Shown piece after piece: positions 52,955 through 62,193 of a DNA stretch of 64,000 nt (the stretch's first letter is position 1; every line of letters starts with the position of its first letter). The position numbers and the translations under genes are program-made. The stretch comes from Mucilaginibacter phyllosphaerae (GTDB lineage Bacteria; Bacteroidota; Bacteroidia; Sphingobacteriales; Sphingobacteriaceae). The stretch covers positions 1-64,000 of the forward strand of contig NZ_SNQG01000002.1 of assembly GCF_004378255.1 (NCBI RefSeq), given 5' to 3'. The notes under the pieces are model-generated. The model was not told where the DNA came from and did no database searches. It saw nothing but the letters and a program-made list of their open reading frames with translations.

Positions 52955-55900
52955 TTAAAAAGTAACGTTAACGCCAAAGTTATAGGTTGCATATAACGGG
53001 TAAACATTAGCATCAATACCACGACTGCCAACACCACCGCCAATTTCTGGTGAGAAACCTTTGTAGCCAAAGATGTTGAGCGCATTCTGGGCATTGGCAA
53101 ATAACCTAACTCTTGATATTTTCCAGGTATTTAACAGGCTGCGTGGTAAAACGTAACCTAATTGTGCATTCCTAAGCCTTAAATACGAACCGCTTTCTAC
53201 ATAAAAAGAGTTTGGCGCTGCATTGGTTGTTTTGCCAACGTTTACAGATGGGTAGGTGTTTGAAGTACCCTCGCCATGCCAGCGGTTGTTATAAAAATCT
53301 TGAGTGAAGTTTTCGTTACCGAAACGATATGCAACGTTTGCATTATAAACGCTTACATCTGCCACACCCTGAAAATCTAAGGCAAGGTCAAAGTTTTTGT
53401 ATGTAAATGAAGTATTTACACCATAGCTGTATTTAGGAAGCGGGCTGCCTAAAGCTACGCGGTCGCGGCTGTCAACAATTTTATCGTTGTTGGTATCCTG
53501 ATAAATAAAATCGCCGGGTTTAGCGCCTATTTGGGCCGATTTGGAAACCTGGTCTGCCGTTTGAAATACGCCTACAACTTTATAACCATAAAACTGGCCT
53601 ATAGGTTCGCCTACTACGGTGCGTGTTGCCAATGCACCGTTTGCAATGCCGTCGCCACCCTGGTAAATAGGGTTTTTGCCGGTAATTACATTCAATACTT
53701 TGTTGGTGTTGATACCAAGATTGGCACTAATGCTGTAAGAGAATTTATTTGAAGCCTGATCTTTCCAGCCTACCAAAAACTCAAAACCACGGTTTTGGAT
53801 GCTGGCCTGGTTGCCAATAAGTGCGCTGTTACTTGTACCTAATGACCCTGCTACAGGTATAGCAAATATGGCATCCTGTGTTTCGCGGTTATAATAATCA
53901 GCTTCGAATGTTAGTTTGTTATCAAACAAACCACCCTCTATACCAAAGTCAGACGATACCGTTTTTTCCCATACGATAGATGGCGGTACGATGCTGTTGA
54001 TGCTGGCGCCCGGATAAGCTACCTGCGGGTTGCCAAATATTGCTGTAAGATATGGATCAGTAGCTATTACCTGTACGGTGGGATTAATAGGTACTACCGA
54101 GTTACCTACTTTACCCCAACTACCACGAAGTTTTAAATTGCTGAACACTTTTTGGTCCTTCATAAAATCTTCGTTGGTAATTACCCAGCCGGCACCAACC
54201 GAAGGGAAGTAACCATAGGTATTTGCACCAAAAAATTGCGATGCACCATCACGGCGGATAGACGCGTTTAACAGATATTTATCTTTATAAGAGTAGTTTA
54301 CACGCCCGAATTGCGATAGCGCACGGTTGCGTATCTGGTCGCCTGGTGTAGCCAGGTAGGTAACGTTGGCGTCATCTGGGAAAGATGTTTGCAGGTTACC
54401 TTTTGCAGCATAAGGTACGTTATCTGCCTGGCCATTTATTTGCCTGGTAACATTTTCAAGCGCACTGTAGCCTAATAATGCGGTGATCCGGTGGTCGTTT
54501 AACTTAACCTCGTAAGATAAAGTGTTTTCCCAGATCCAGTTACGCACATCGGTATGGGTAAGGCTAAGGTTTGTTTTGTTGCTGAATTGTTTTACAGTAG
54601 CCTGGTATTCCGGCGTATATGATCTGATCTCGTTTTGGCTTACATCGCCACCAAAGCTTGATTTGAATTTGAAATTCTTAAGAAAAGTAACTTCGCCGTA
54701 CACGTTGTAGGTAACACGTTTGTTTTTGGTACGCTGATTATAAAAATCAAGCGTAGCCTGCGGGTTATAATTGTTACCGTCACCAGTGCCATAATCATTA
54801 GGGTCGCCGTAGCTGCCATCTGCCTTACGTACAGGCAGGGTTGGTGCAGCGCCGTACAGCTGGTGAAATATATCGCCGCTAACATCCCTTGATTTATCAG
54901 ATAAGCCGCTGGCAGTGTAGCCAAGTTTTAGGGCCTTGCTAATTTTAAAATCGTTTGATAAGTGTACGGTGTAACGCTGAAAATTGTTGGTTTTAACAAT
55001 ACCATCCTGGTTTAAATAACCAAAAGAGTAATTATAAGTGTATTTATCTGTACCGCCGCTTATTGAAGCCTGGTGGTTTGTTATAAAAGCTTTGCGCAGT
55101 ATTTGTTTATACCAGTCTGTACCGGTGCCGTAGCTTGCAGGGTCTGCAAATACTGCGGCGCCGTTGTTTAAGGCAGCCAGCTCATTCACGGCAGTAGCAT
55201 ACTGGGTTGCATTAGCCATTTTAACCTGGTTGGTTACAGCCTGTACGCCAGCAAAGCCATTATAGTTAATTACCGGCTTGCCCTTTGCACCACGTTTGGT
55301 ACTAATTAAAACAACACCGTTAGCCGCCCTGATACCATAAATTGCGGTACTTGACGCATCTTTAAGTACGCTGAAGCTTTCTATATCTTGTGGGTTAAGG
55401 AAATTGATATCATCATACCAAACACCATCTACCACAAATAATGGTTTAGTATTACCGTAAATAGTACCTAAACCACGAATGGTTATATCCGGCGTTGAAC
55501 CAGGTGTGCCGTTATTTACAATTTGCACGCCGGCTACCTTACCCTGCAATCCGCTAACGGCGTTCTGTGATGCCTGCTTGGCTACATCGGCCCCTTTAAC
55601 GGTTGCTATAGAACCGGTAACATCTACCTTGCGCTGGGTACCGTAACCAACAACTACTACGCCCTGTAATTCGTTGGTTGAGCTTTGCAGTTTAAAATCA
55701 ATTGAAGTTTGGCCCGCTACTGCAACTTCTTGCGTGGTATAGCCTATATAAGATACCTGTAGGGTTGCGTTTGATGGGGCATTTACTGTGTAAGCGCCGT
55801 TAACATCTGTTTGGGCGCCTGTTGATGTACCTTTTACCGCAACTGTAACGCCAATAAGCGCTTCGCCTGTTTTAGCATCAGTAACCTTACCTTTAACAGT

Positions 55901-55978
55901 AGCGTTTTGTGCTAAAACAACAGTCGAGAAAAAAGTAAACAATAGCAGTAACCCCGAGATTGAGTAAATTCTCTTCAT
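52955..55978 (-). CDS. SusC/RagA-family TonB-dependent glycan transporter
   Basis: The 1007-residue outer-membrane receptor starts with a signal peptide (cleavage near AQNATVKG). A carboxypeptidase-D regulatory-like domain (~25-105, KGKVTDAKTGEALIGVTVAV) and the plug (~115-225, VVVGYGTQRKVDVTGSIATV and PLFVVDGVWYDDINFLNP) follow. A 22-strand barrel ends in ATYNFGVNVTF. The plug carries the family's SFSVLKDASSTAIYGIRAANG. It imports oligosaccharides with TonB-ExbBD energy and pairs with the SusD gene 12 bp downstream. The promoter in the 256-bp upstream gap is not clear to me. Confidence 0.97.
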   Translation of the reverse strand: MKRIYSISGLLLLFTFFSTVVLAQNATVKGKVTDAKTGEALIGVTVAVKGTSTGAQTDVNGAYTVNAPSNATLQVSYIGYTTQEVAVAGQTSIDFKLQSSTNELQGVVVVGYGTQRKVDVTGSIATVKGADVAKQASQNAVSGLQGKVAGVQIVNNGTPGSTPDITIRGLGTIYGNTKPLFVVDGVWYDDINFLNPQDIESFSVLKDASSTAIYGIRAANGVVLISTKRGAKGKPVINYNGFAGVQAVTNQVKMANATQYATAVNELAALNNGAAVFADPASYGTGTDWYKQILRKAFITNHQASISGGTDKYTYNYSFGYLNQDGIVKTNNFQRYTVHLSNDFKISKALKLGYTASGLSDKSRDVSGDIFHQLYGAAPTLPVRKADGSYGDPNDYGTGDGNNYNPQATLDFYNQRTKNKRVTYNVYGEVTFLKNFKFKSSFGGDVSQNEIRSYTPEYQATVKQFSNKTNLSLTHTDVRNWIWENTLSYEVKLNDHRITALLGYSALENVTRQINGQADNVPYAAKGNLQTSFPDDANVTYLATPGDQIRNRALSQFGRVNYSYKDKYLLNASIRRDGASQFFGANTYGYFPSVGAGWVITNEDFMKDQKVFSNLKLRGSWGKVGNSVVPINPTVQVIATDPYLTAIFGNPQVAYPGASINSIVPPSIVWEKTVSSDFGIEGGLFDNKLTFEADYYNRETQDAIFAIPVAGSLGTSNSALIGNQASIQNRGFEFLVGWKDQASNKFSYSISANLGINTNKVLNVITGKNPIYQGGDGIANGALATRTVVGEPIGQFYGYKVVGVFQTADQVSKSAQIGAKPGDFIYQDTNNDKIVDSRDRVALGSPLPKYSYGVNTSFTYKNFDLALDFQGVADVSVYNANVAYRFGNENFTQDFYNNRWHGEGTSNTYPSVNVGKTTNAAPNSFYVESGSYLRLRNAQLGYVLPRSLLNTWKISRVRLFANAQNALNIFGYKGFSPEIGGGVGSRGIDANVYPLYATYNFGVNVTF

Positions 55979-56234
55979 AGTGGTTAATAATTTTTGAGTA
56001 CTTGGTTAATTGGTTTTGTAGGTTCGAAATTGTGCAGATAATACAATTTTAACAAATATTATAACTCTACATTATTACATCAGGCTAAAAATACTTTCTC
56101 AATAATTTTAAGAATAAAGTATAAATATCTTATTTACAATTGCTTATATATTGTAAAAATGTATAACCTATACTACAACATATGGGTTTTAAACATACCT
56201 GCTTTATATAGCTGTGAGAGGTGATGATGTAGTA

Positions 56235-59120
56235 TTATAACTCAATGAGAAACTCTACCAGGTTTTTATCGTGGGGTAAATTAAGCTTTTTGCGCAGCCG
56301 GTAACGCCTTATCTCTACACCGCGTAAAGAAATGTTCAGTAACGATGCCATTTCTTTACTGTTCATGTTCATGCGCAGGTAGGCACAAAGTTTTAGGTCG
56401 TTAGGTACCAGGTCGGGATGGTCATGTTTTAACTTCTTAAAAAAGTTTTCATGTGCCTCGTTAAAGCTGTTTTCAAAAACATTCCAGTCGCGTTCATCGC
56501 TCATGCCTTCGTCAATAACCTTATGGATTTTTTTCAGCTGATCTTCAGAAAGCTTTTTACCTGTGCTATCTTTAAAATTGTTGATCTCGTCGCTTATTTT
56601 TTGCAGCAGTTCATTTTTATAAACAATGTTCATGGCAGAATTGGCCAGTTCGCGGTTCTTACTGGCCAGGTCGGCCTGCAATTGTTCATTTTTAATAGTT
56701 ACGATCTGCTGCTCGCTAATGATCGCTTCCTGCCGTAAAAATTCCTCCTTTTCACGTTGCAGTTTTTCCTGGATCTCCTGTTGATGCCGTTTAAGCTTTA
56801 ACAAATAATACTTGCGTATGCCATAATAGATCAATATCAGCAGCAATACATAAAATGCAATGGCAGCATTGCCGGCATACCAGGGCGGCAAAACCTCAAA
56901 GGTAAATGTGGTTACCGGCGATTGGTTTTCATCATTGATCTTAGCACGTACATTAAAATGGTAGGTGCCCCGGTTAAGGTTGGTAAATTCTTTTTGGCTT
57001 TGCGGGCTCCAGTCGCTCCATTGGCGCGAATAACCTTCCAGATAGTACTGATATTTAATTTTTGCCTGTTTGTAATAAGGTAGTGAATACGCTATGCGGA
57101 TATTGTTTTGATTATATGGGATGGATATTTTTGCATCACCGTAGCTCATATCACTAAGCGGGTAAACCTTGTCGGTAATATTCTCTACTTTGCGGATAAG
57201 CACTGGCGGCAGCTTAAAATGCGGCTCGCGGGTAGCATCCTTATCGTTAACGATCACAAAGCCATCATCTACACTAATAAGATAGGTAAGATTATTAATG
57301 AGGTTGATATTCTCGTAATTCTGCACCATCTGGCCGTTGAGCATGCTAAACCGGTTAGAATCGATAGTGAGCCGCCCGGGTACCGAAAGATCTGCAAGTG
57401 CTACACGGCCATGGTTTATAAACCAGTACTTTTTACCAATAGCCGCTATAACTTTATTGGATGATGCAAACGTATGCAGCTTTTTATTTAGCTGCTGGTA
57501 TTTATAAAAACGATCGGTAATATCATCATATACGTAAAAACCCGAGTCGGACGAGAAGACAATCCTGTTATCCAGGTTAAATACGCCAATATTGTAATTA
57601 TCGGGCAAGCCCGAACTTTTATCATAATACTTTTGTGTTATCACTCTTTTTTGATCGGCGCTTAGGGTAAGTTTATAAATACCCTTATAGGCGTGGCTGA
57701 TCCAGATCTGGCCTTTGCCATCCTGCTCTACATAGCGGGATGGCTGTGTAAACCCTGCTACCTTGTTTTCAAAAACCCAATTGCCGGCAGCGTCTTTACG
57801 GTAGATGATGAGCCCGTTATAAGTGCCTTGTATCAGGCGGCCATTGTTGAATTTTTTGATGGTCCAGCCGCCATTTAAAGGCGTTATTTTGGTGATGGAT
57901 GCGCCATTTACCTGGAAAGTGCCATCGTTATGGCCGCAAAGCAGTTTCCCATCCTGTAAAGAAAGGTCCCAAACCTGCCCCTGCGAACCGGGGATCAGCT
58001 GGAAGTTGAAAGATTGTAAAAGCCTTTTGGTATCGTTGCTTAACCAATCACTATAATAAAGGCCCTGGTTAGTGCCCAGGTATATTTTGTTATTAAATAT
58101 AATGCTGGAGTACACCGTGCCGAACCTGCCGGTTTTATCAAAATAAAAATAAAGCGGGGAGTTAACTTCTATCCTGTCTATCCCGTTATCCAACCCTGCC
58201 CAAAGGTTTTGCTCGGTATCTACATATAAACTTAGTACCGTATTGTTTTGTAATCCGCTCGATTTATTGATGTGCTGCACTATATTCCCTGCCGTATCAA
58301 TAATAATAATACCGTTTAAAATGGTGCCGTAAGCAATGTATTTACCGGGTATAACGGCGCCATTGTTGAGCTGATATGCTTTTAAAAAATTATTAGCCTG
58401 GTTTTGCCATGGGGTTATCTTAATGCCGTCGTAAACAAACAAACCATTTTTGGCGGTACCGATGATGTATTTGTCTTTTTTAAATGGCAAAATAGATAAT
58501 ACGCCGCTGCCTAAAGCATTACTGCCGGGGATATAGGTTAATTTATTGTTCTTGAGTTCGGATAAGCCGGCATCTACCTGCTCTACAAAATACCGGCTGC
58601 CTGTTTTAAAAAGAAATAAGAAGGGGTTAAGGGCTTTAACAACATTTATTTTGCCATGGGCATAAATGTAAATAGCACCAAACGACTGAAAGATAACCTG
58701 ATCTTTATCCACATAGATCTTCCAGGTTTCTTCTGTTACGGGCTGAAGTTGTTTGGGTACAAGATGCGTAAGCGAAGTGTATTTTAAAAATCCTTTGTTG
58801 TCGTTTTCCCAAAAGCCGAACTCCCCGAAACCGCCCGAATATATTTTGCCATGCCCGTCTGCCGCTACCGAGCGTACGATAAGGCCGTTTGGCATGCGGT
58901 TAAGCTGCCAGTAACGGCCATCGAAAGACAGCAGGCCCTCGTCATTACCAAAGTACATAATGCCATGCTCATCCCTTGTTACCGACCAGTTTTGATTGCC
59001 CGACTGGTATTGCGCCTTGGTATAGTTTTGCACATAAGGCACACCAATACTTTTAATATCTGCAGCATTGGCCCCTATATATACTAACAATAAAAAAATA
59101 AGGATGAAATGTTTACGCAT
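56235..59120 (-). CDS. Two-bladed-propeller/Y_Y_Y sensor with LuxR-like HTH
   Basis: The 961-residue one-component sensor has a signal peptide (1-20) and a periplasmic double beta-propeller of Reg_prop repeats (~30-640, e.g. WSVTRDEHGIMYFGNDEGLL). A Y_Y_Y Ig-like domain follows (~665-745, YYLEGYSRQWSDWSPQSQKE), then one transmembrane helix (~752-772, IAFYVLLLILIYYGIRKYY). A coiled coil (~780-860) and a C-terminal helix-turn-helix SKEMASLLNISLRGVEIRRY complete it. It resembles hybrid two-component PUL sensors but has no histidine kinase or receiver. It probably senses glucan oligosaccharides and activates the SusCD-GH144 operon downstream. Confidence 0.9.
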   Translation of the reverse strand: MRKHFILIFLLLVYIGANAADIKSIGVPYVQNYTKAQYQSGNQNWSVTRDEHGIMYFGNDEGLLSFDGRYWQLNRMPNGLIVRSVAADGHGKIYSGGFGEFGFWENDNKGFLKYTSLTHLVPKQLQPVTEETWKIYVDKDQVIFQSFGAIYIYAHGKINVVKALNPFLFLFKTGSRYFVEQVDAGLSELKNNKLTYIPGSNALGSGVLSILPFKKDKYIIGTAKNGLFVYDGIKITPWQNQANNFLKAYQLNNGAVIPGKYIAYGTILNGIIIIDTAGNIVQHINKSSGLQNNTVLSLYVDTEQNLWAGLDNGIDRIEVNSPLYFYFDKTGRFGTVYSSIIFNNKIYLGTNQGLYYSDWLSNDTKRLLQSFNFQLIPGSQGQVWDLSLQDGKLLCGHNDGTFQVNGASITKITPLNGGWTIKKFNNGRLIQGTYNGLIIYRKDAAGNWVFENKVAGFTQPSRYVEQDGKGQIWISHAYKGIYKLTLSADQKRVITQKYYDKSSGLPDNYNIGVFNLDNRIVFSSDSGFYVYDDITDRFYKYQQLNKKLHTFASSNKVIAAIGKKYWFINHGRVALADLSVPGRLTIDSNRFSMLNGQMVQNYENINLINNLTYLISVDDGFVIVNDKDATREPHFKLPPVLIRKVENITDKVYPLSDMSYGDAKISIPYNQNNIRIAYSLPYYKQAKIKYQYYLEGYSRQWSDWSPQSQKEFTNLNRGTYHFNVRAKINDENQSPVTTFTFEVLPPWYAGNAAIAFYVLLLILIYYGIRKYYLLKLKRHQQEIQEKLQREKEEFLRQEAIISEQQIVTIKNEQLQADLASKNRELANSAMNIVYKNELLQKISDEINNFKDSTGKKLSEDQLKKIHKVIDEGMSDERDWNVFENSFNEAHENFFKKLKHDHPDLVPNDLKLCAYLRMNMNSKEMASLLNISLRGVEIRRYRLRKKLNLPHDKNLVEFLIEL

Positions 59121-59209
59121 AATGTAGCAGTGCAGCTATAATTATACGAAAATACAATTTGCCATTGAATAATAGCTTATCGGCTTTAGCCGAAGCCGTA
59201 AGCGTTCAG

Positions 59210-59779
59210 TTAATGCGTGTTCAATTCATAACACATCAATACCACCCCGTTGCCAAATACTTTGGTTTGATAGGGTTGCAGGTGCAGCCTGGTTTTAAAC
59301 ATAGGCCGCCCCTTTTTTATCACCACCGGGTGCACCCACAGCCGGTATTCATCTACCAGGTTTAAACGGTTAAGGGCAGCAACCAACTTGCCGCTGCCAT
59401 AAACCAATAATTCTTTACCGGGGCTCTTCTTCAATTTCATTATTTCTTTATAAATGCCCCGCCCTGCCAGCCGGGAATTGCGCCAGCTTACCGTTTTAAG
59501 TGTTTTAGAAAATACCACCTTTTGGTACCGGTTCATCATATCGGCATAATCCACATCTGTACGTGCGGCATAGATATTTGCTTGTTGTGCCTGCCAGTAA
59601 GGGGCAATTGCTTTATAGGTATTGCTGCCCAGTAACAAAGTATCGGCATTGCTTAGTTGCGCTGCGGTAGCCCTTGCCATGTCATCATCCCAATAGGGCA
59701 TATGCCAGTCCAGCTGGCCGTTTGGGCCGGCCATAAAGCCATCAAGGGTTACATTCATTGATACCACAAGCTTACGCAT
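59210..59779 (-). CDS. Dihydrofolate-reductase-like (RibD_C) protein, copy 1
   Basis: The 189-residue protein belongs to the RibD C-terminal / dihydrofolate reductase superfamily: MRKLVVSMNVTLDGFMAGPN, QLDWHMPYWDDDM, DTLLLGSNTYKAIAPYWQ, KELLVYGSGKLVAALNRLN and VDEYRLWVHPVVIKKGRPMF. Such stand-alone proteins are probable NADPH-dependent reductases of unknown substrate, and the name does not prove DHFR activity. It starts 12 bp after a related gene on the same strand, forming a paralogous pair beside a GlxA regulator. Confidence 0.88.
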   Translation of the reverse strand: MRKLVVSMNVTLDGFMAGPNGQLDWHMPYWDDDMARATAAQLSNADTLLLGSNTYKAIAPYWQAQQANIYAARTDVDYADMMNRYQKVVFSKTLKTVSWRNSRLAGRGIYKEIMKLKKSPGKELLVYGSGKLVAALNRLNLVDEYRLWVHPVVIKKGRPMFKTRLHLQPYQTKVFGNGVVLMCYELNTH

Positions 59780-59791
59780 GCCCGTTCCACT

Positions 59792-60358
59792 TTATTTTGC
59801 TGCCGGGTTATAGCACAGCACGGTAACACCGCATTCAAACGCAATGGCGTTTACCAGTTGCAGGTTAAGGCGCGTGTCCAGATCTGCAAAAATGGTTTTG
59901 CCCCTGCCAAGTGCAACCGGGTTTATAAACAGATGGTATTCATCTATCAGGTTGTGTTTTATCAGGGCCGATGCAAAGCGCGCACCGCCATAAGCCACTA
60001 TATCGCCGCCGGGCCGGCTTTTTAAGTTGTTGATCTCTTCAACAATATCGCCTGTTGCCAGCCGGGTATTTTCCCACGGGTTTTCGGTAAGGGTTTGGGT
60101 GAAAACCACCTTAGGGTCGTTTACCATTTTGTGGGTAAAGCTATCTGCAGCCGGGTCTGCAGCGCGCTCTTTCCAAACAGGTATAAAACCTTCGGCCAGT
60201 ACGCGGCCAAGTATAATGGTATCTACAGGCTCGGTAATTTGCTGTACATATTCCTTTAGTTTATCATCCCAGTTCCAGGTCATCCAGTCCATTTCGTTAT
60301 CCGGGCCGGCTACAAAGCCATCAAGGCTCACCTGCATTTGTAATTTTAGCTTTCTCAT
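59792..60358 (-). CDS. Dihydrofolate-reductase-like (RibD_C) protein, copy 2
   Basis: I start the gene at ATG 60358 (MRKLKLQMQVSLDGFVAGPD), which aligns with copy 1; the longer frame would add 44 residues without likeness. The 188 residues show EMDWMTWNWDDKLKEYVQQ, DTIILGRVLAEGFIPVW, GDIVAYGGARFASALI and LIDEYHLFINPVALGRGKTI. It is a probable NAD(P)H-dependent reductase. The promoter region is divergent with the GlxA regulator and contains a perfect palindrome over its -7 box, so its regulation by that regulator is likely. Confidence 0.88.
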   Translation of the reverse strand: MRKLKLQMQVSLDGFVAGPDNEMDWMTWNWDDKLKEYVQQITEPVDTIILGRVLAEGFIPVWKERAADPAADSFTHKMVNDPKVVFTQTLTENPWENTRLATGDIVEEINNLKSRPGGDIVAYGGARFASALIKHNLIDEYHLFINPVALGRGKTIFADLDTRLNLQLVNAIAFECGVTVLCYNPAAK

Positions 60359-60374
60359 TGTTTTTGTTTTGGCT

Positions 60375-60388
60375 GATACAAATGTATC
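60375..60388 (-). promoter_or_regulatory. Palindrome overlapping the -7 box of the RibD_C operon
   Basis: GATACA-AA-TGTATC (60375-60388) is a perfect inverted repeat. The minus-strand -7 box TACATTTG (60386-60379) fits TAnnTTTG and lies within it. A second short inverted repeat, TTTGT...ACAAA, lies at about 60402-60417. Binding of a dimeric regulator, perhaps the divergent GlxA protein, would block the promoter. Confidence 0.55.
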
Positions 60389-60492
60389 CTGTTGTAATTT
60401 ATTTGTTAAGGTACAAAAAGGACTAATAAAGGGTTGTTTACGACTTTCTACTTCACTACATTTATACTTAATAAACCAATTGTATCGCAACC

Positions 60493-61464
60493 ATGAGAAA
60501 CGTTAGCATCCTGATACCCAACGAAGCTGTGTTAGCCAGCATTGCCGACCCGCGCATTATGTTTACCGGCGTAAACGATTTTTTGGCTGCAGCTGGTAAA
60601 CCGCCCCTGTTTAATGTACAATTGGTTGGGCTTGAAAAAGAGGTGCGGCTGCATGGCGGCCTGTTTTCGGTACATACCGATGCCGTGTTAAGCGAGGTGA
60701 AGAAAACAGACCTGGTCGTCATCCCTGCATTTGGCGGGGATATCAACGATTCTTTAAAGCGGAACGAAGCGTTTATCCCCTGGATAACACAACAGCATCA
60801 CCAGGGGGCCGAAGTAGCCAGCCTGTGCATCGGGGCGTTTTTACTGGCCTCTACAGGGCTGCTCAACGGTAAGGAATGCAGCACTCACTGGCGCTTTGCC
60901 AATGAATTCAGGGAGATGTTCCCGAAAGTTACGCTGGTTGACGACCGTATTGTTACCGAGCAGAAGGGCCTGTACAGCAGCGGCGGCGCCACATCTTACT
61001 GGAACCTGCTGTTATATCTGGTAGAGAAATATGCCGGGCGGGATATATCCATCCTGGCTGCCAAGATGTTTGCACTGGAGATAGACAGGAAGAGCCAATC
61101 GCCGTTTATTATGTTTAACGGGCAAAAAACACATGAGGACGAGCCTATTAAAAAAGCGCAGGAATTTATAGAGGCCAATATCACCGAGAAGATCTCGGTA
61201 GAAGACTTGGCCATGAAATATGCCATAGGCAAGCGCCATTTTGAACGCCGTTTTAAAAAGGCAACCAACAACAGCCCGCTGGAATATATACAGCGCGTTA
61301 AGGTGGAGGCGGCCAAAAAACACCTGGAAAGCAGCCGCAAAAATGTGAACGAGGTGATGTATGATGTGGGCTACTCGGATACCAAAGCTTTCCGCAATGT
61401 GTTTAAAAAGGTAACCGGGCTATCGCCTATGGAGTATAGGAATAAGTATAATAAAGCGGGTTGA
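60493..61464 (+). CDS. GlxA-family regulator (DJ-1/PfpI + AraC HTH)
   Basis: The 323 residues combine an N-terminal DJ-1/PfpI-like domain (~1-190) and a C-terminal AraC double helix-turn-helix (~215-320). The DJ-1 half has MRNVSILIPNEAVLASI, VVIPAFGGD and the nucleophile-elbow-like SLCIGAFLLASTGLLNGKEC. The AraC half has ISVEDLAMKYAIGKRHFERR (first HTH) and VNEVMYDVGYSDTKAFRNVF (second). Such regulators sense small molecules and activate or repress adjacent catabolic genes. It is divergent from the RibD_C pair (134-bp gap), and a hairpin array follows its stop. Confidence 0.93.
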   Translation: MRNVSILIPNEAVLASIADPRIMFTGVNDFLAAAGKPPLFNVQLVGLEKEVRLHGGLFSVHTDAVLSEVKKTDLVVIPAFGGDINDSLKRNEAFIPWITQQHHQGAEVASLCIGAFLLASTGLLNGKECSTHWRFANEFREMFPKVTLVDDRIVTEQKGLYSSGGATSYWNLLLYLVEKYAGRDISILAAKMFALEIDRKSQSPFIMFNGQKTHEDEPIKKAQEFIEANITEKISVEDLAMKYAIGKRHFERRFKKATNNSPLEYIQRVKVEAAKKHLESSRKNVNEVMYDVGYSDTKAFRNVFKKVTGLSPMEYRNKYNKAG

Positions 61465-61508
61465 AAAAAGGTTAAGATATAAGAATCAAGAGCTGCTTTC
61501 AAAGAGCA

Positions 61509-62175
61509 TGTCATGGTGAGCCTGTCGAACAATTGCCAAGCGTATAGGTCTTCGACAAGCTCAGACTGACATGGCGAAGATGTCCTGGTGAGCCTGTCGA
61601 ACCATTAGCCAAGCGTATAGGTCTTCGACAAGCTCAGACTGACATGGCGAAGATGTCCTGGTGAGCCTGTCGAACCATTAACCGGGCGTGTAAGTCTTCG
61701 ACAAGCTCAGACTGACATGGTGGGATTGTCCTGGTGAGCCTGTCGAACCATTAGCTGCTTTGATAAGTCTTCGACAAGCTCAGACTGACATAATGCATAT
61801 TGTTATGGCGTTTAGCATGTCATGGTGAGCCTGTCGAACCATTAGCTGCTTTGCTAAGTCTTCGACAAGCTCAGGCTGACATAATCTATATTGTCATGGT
61901 GTTTAGCATGTCATGGTGAGCCGGTCGAACCATTAACCGGGCGTGTAAGTCTTCGACAAGCTCAGACTGACATGGCGAAGATGTCATGGTGAGCCTGTCG
62001 AACCATTAGCCAAGCGTATAGGTCTTCGACAAACTCAGACTGACATAATCTATATTGTCATGGTGTTTAGCATATCATGGTGAGCCTGTCGAAACATTGC
62101 CAAGCGTATAGGTCTTCGACAAGCTCAGACTGACATGGTGGGATTGTCATGGTGAACTTGTCGAACCATTAACCG
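61509..62175. repeat. Tandem array of 8 hairpin units plus a fragment, array 2
   Basis: Units of the same family as array 1 (GGTGAGCCTGTCGAAC ... TTCGACAAGCTCAGACTGAC) fill the space between the convergent GlxA and glutaminyl-cyclotransferase genes. The period is less regular (about 72-91 bp). The loops fall in three types: CCAAGCGTATAGG, CCGGGCGTGTAAG and CTGCTTTG(A/C)TAAG. Spacers include ATGGCGAAGATG and a longer TATTGTCATGGTGTTTAGCA that contains an orphan left-arm start. The last unit (62146-62175) is cut off after the left arm and loop. Orientation is the same as in array 1. Confidence 0.93.
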
Positions 62176-62193
62176 TATTACCCCCTTATAAAA

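Noticed and set aside
59210..60358. Trimethoprim-resistance dihydrofolate reductases
   Set aside because: Both proteins belong to the RibD_C-like reductase group. The overall pattern (LDGFxAGP, VDEYxLxxxPV) is that of RibD_C proteins and not DHFR-type folate enzymes.
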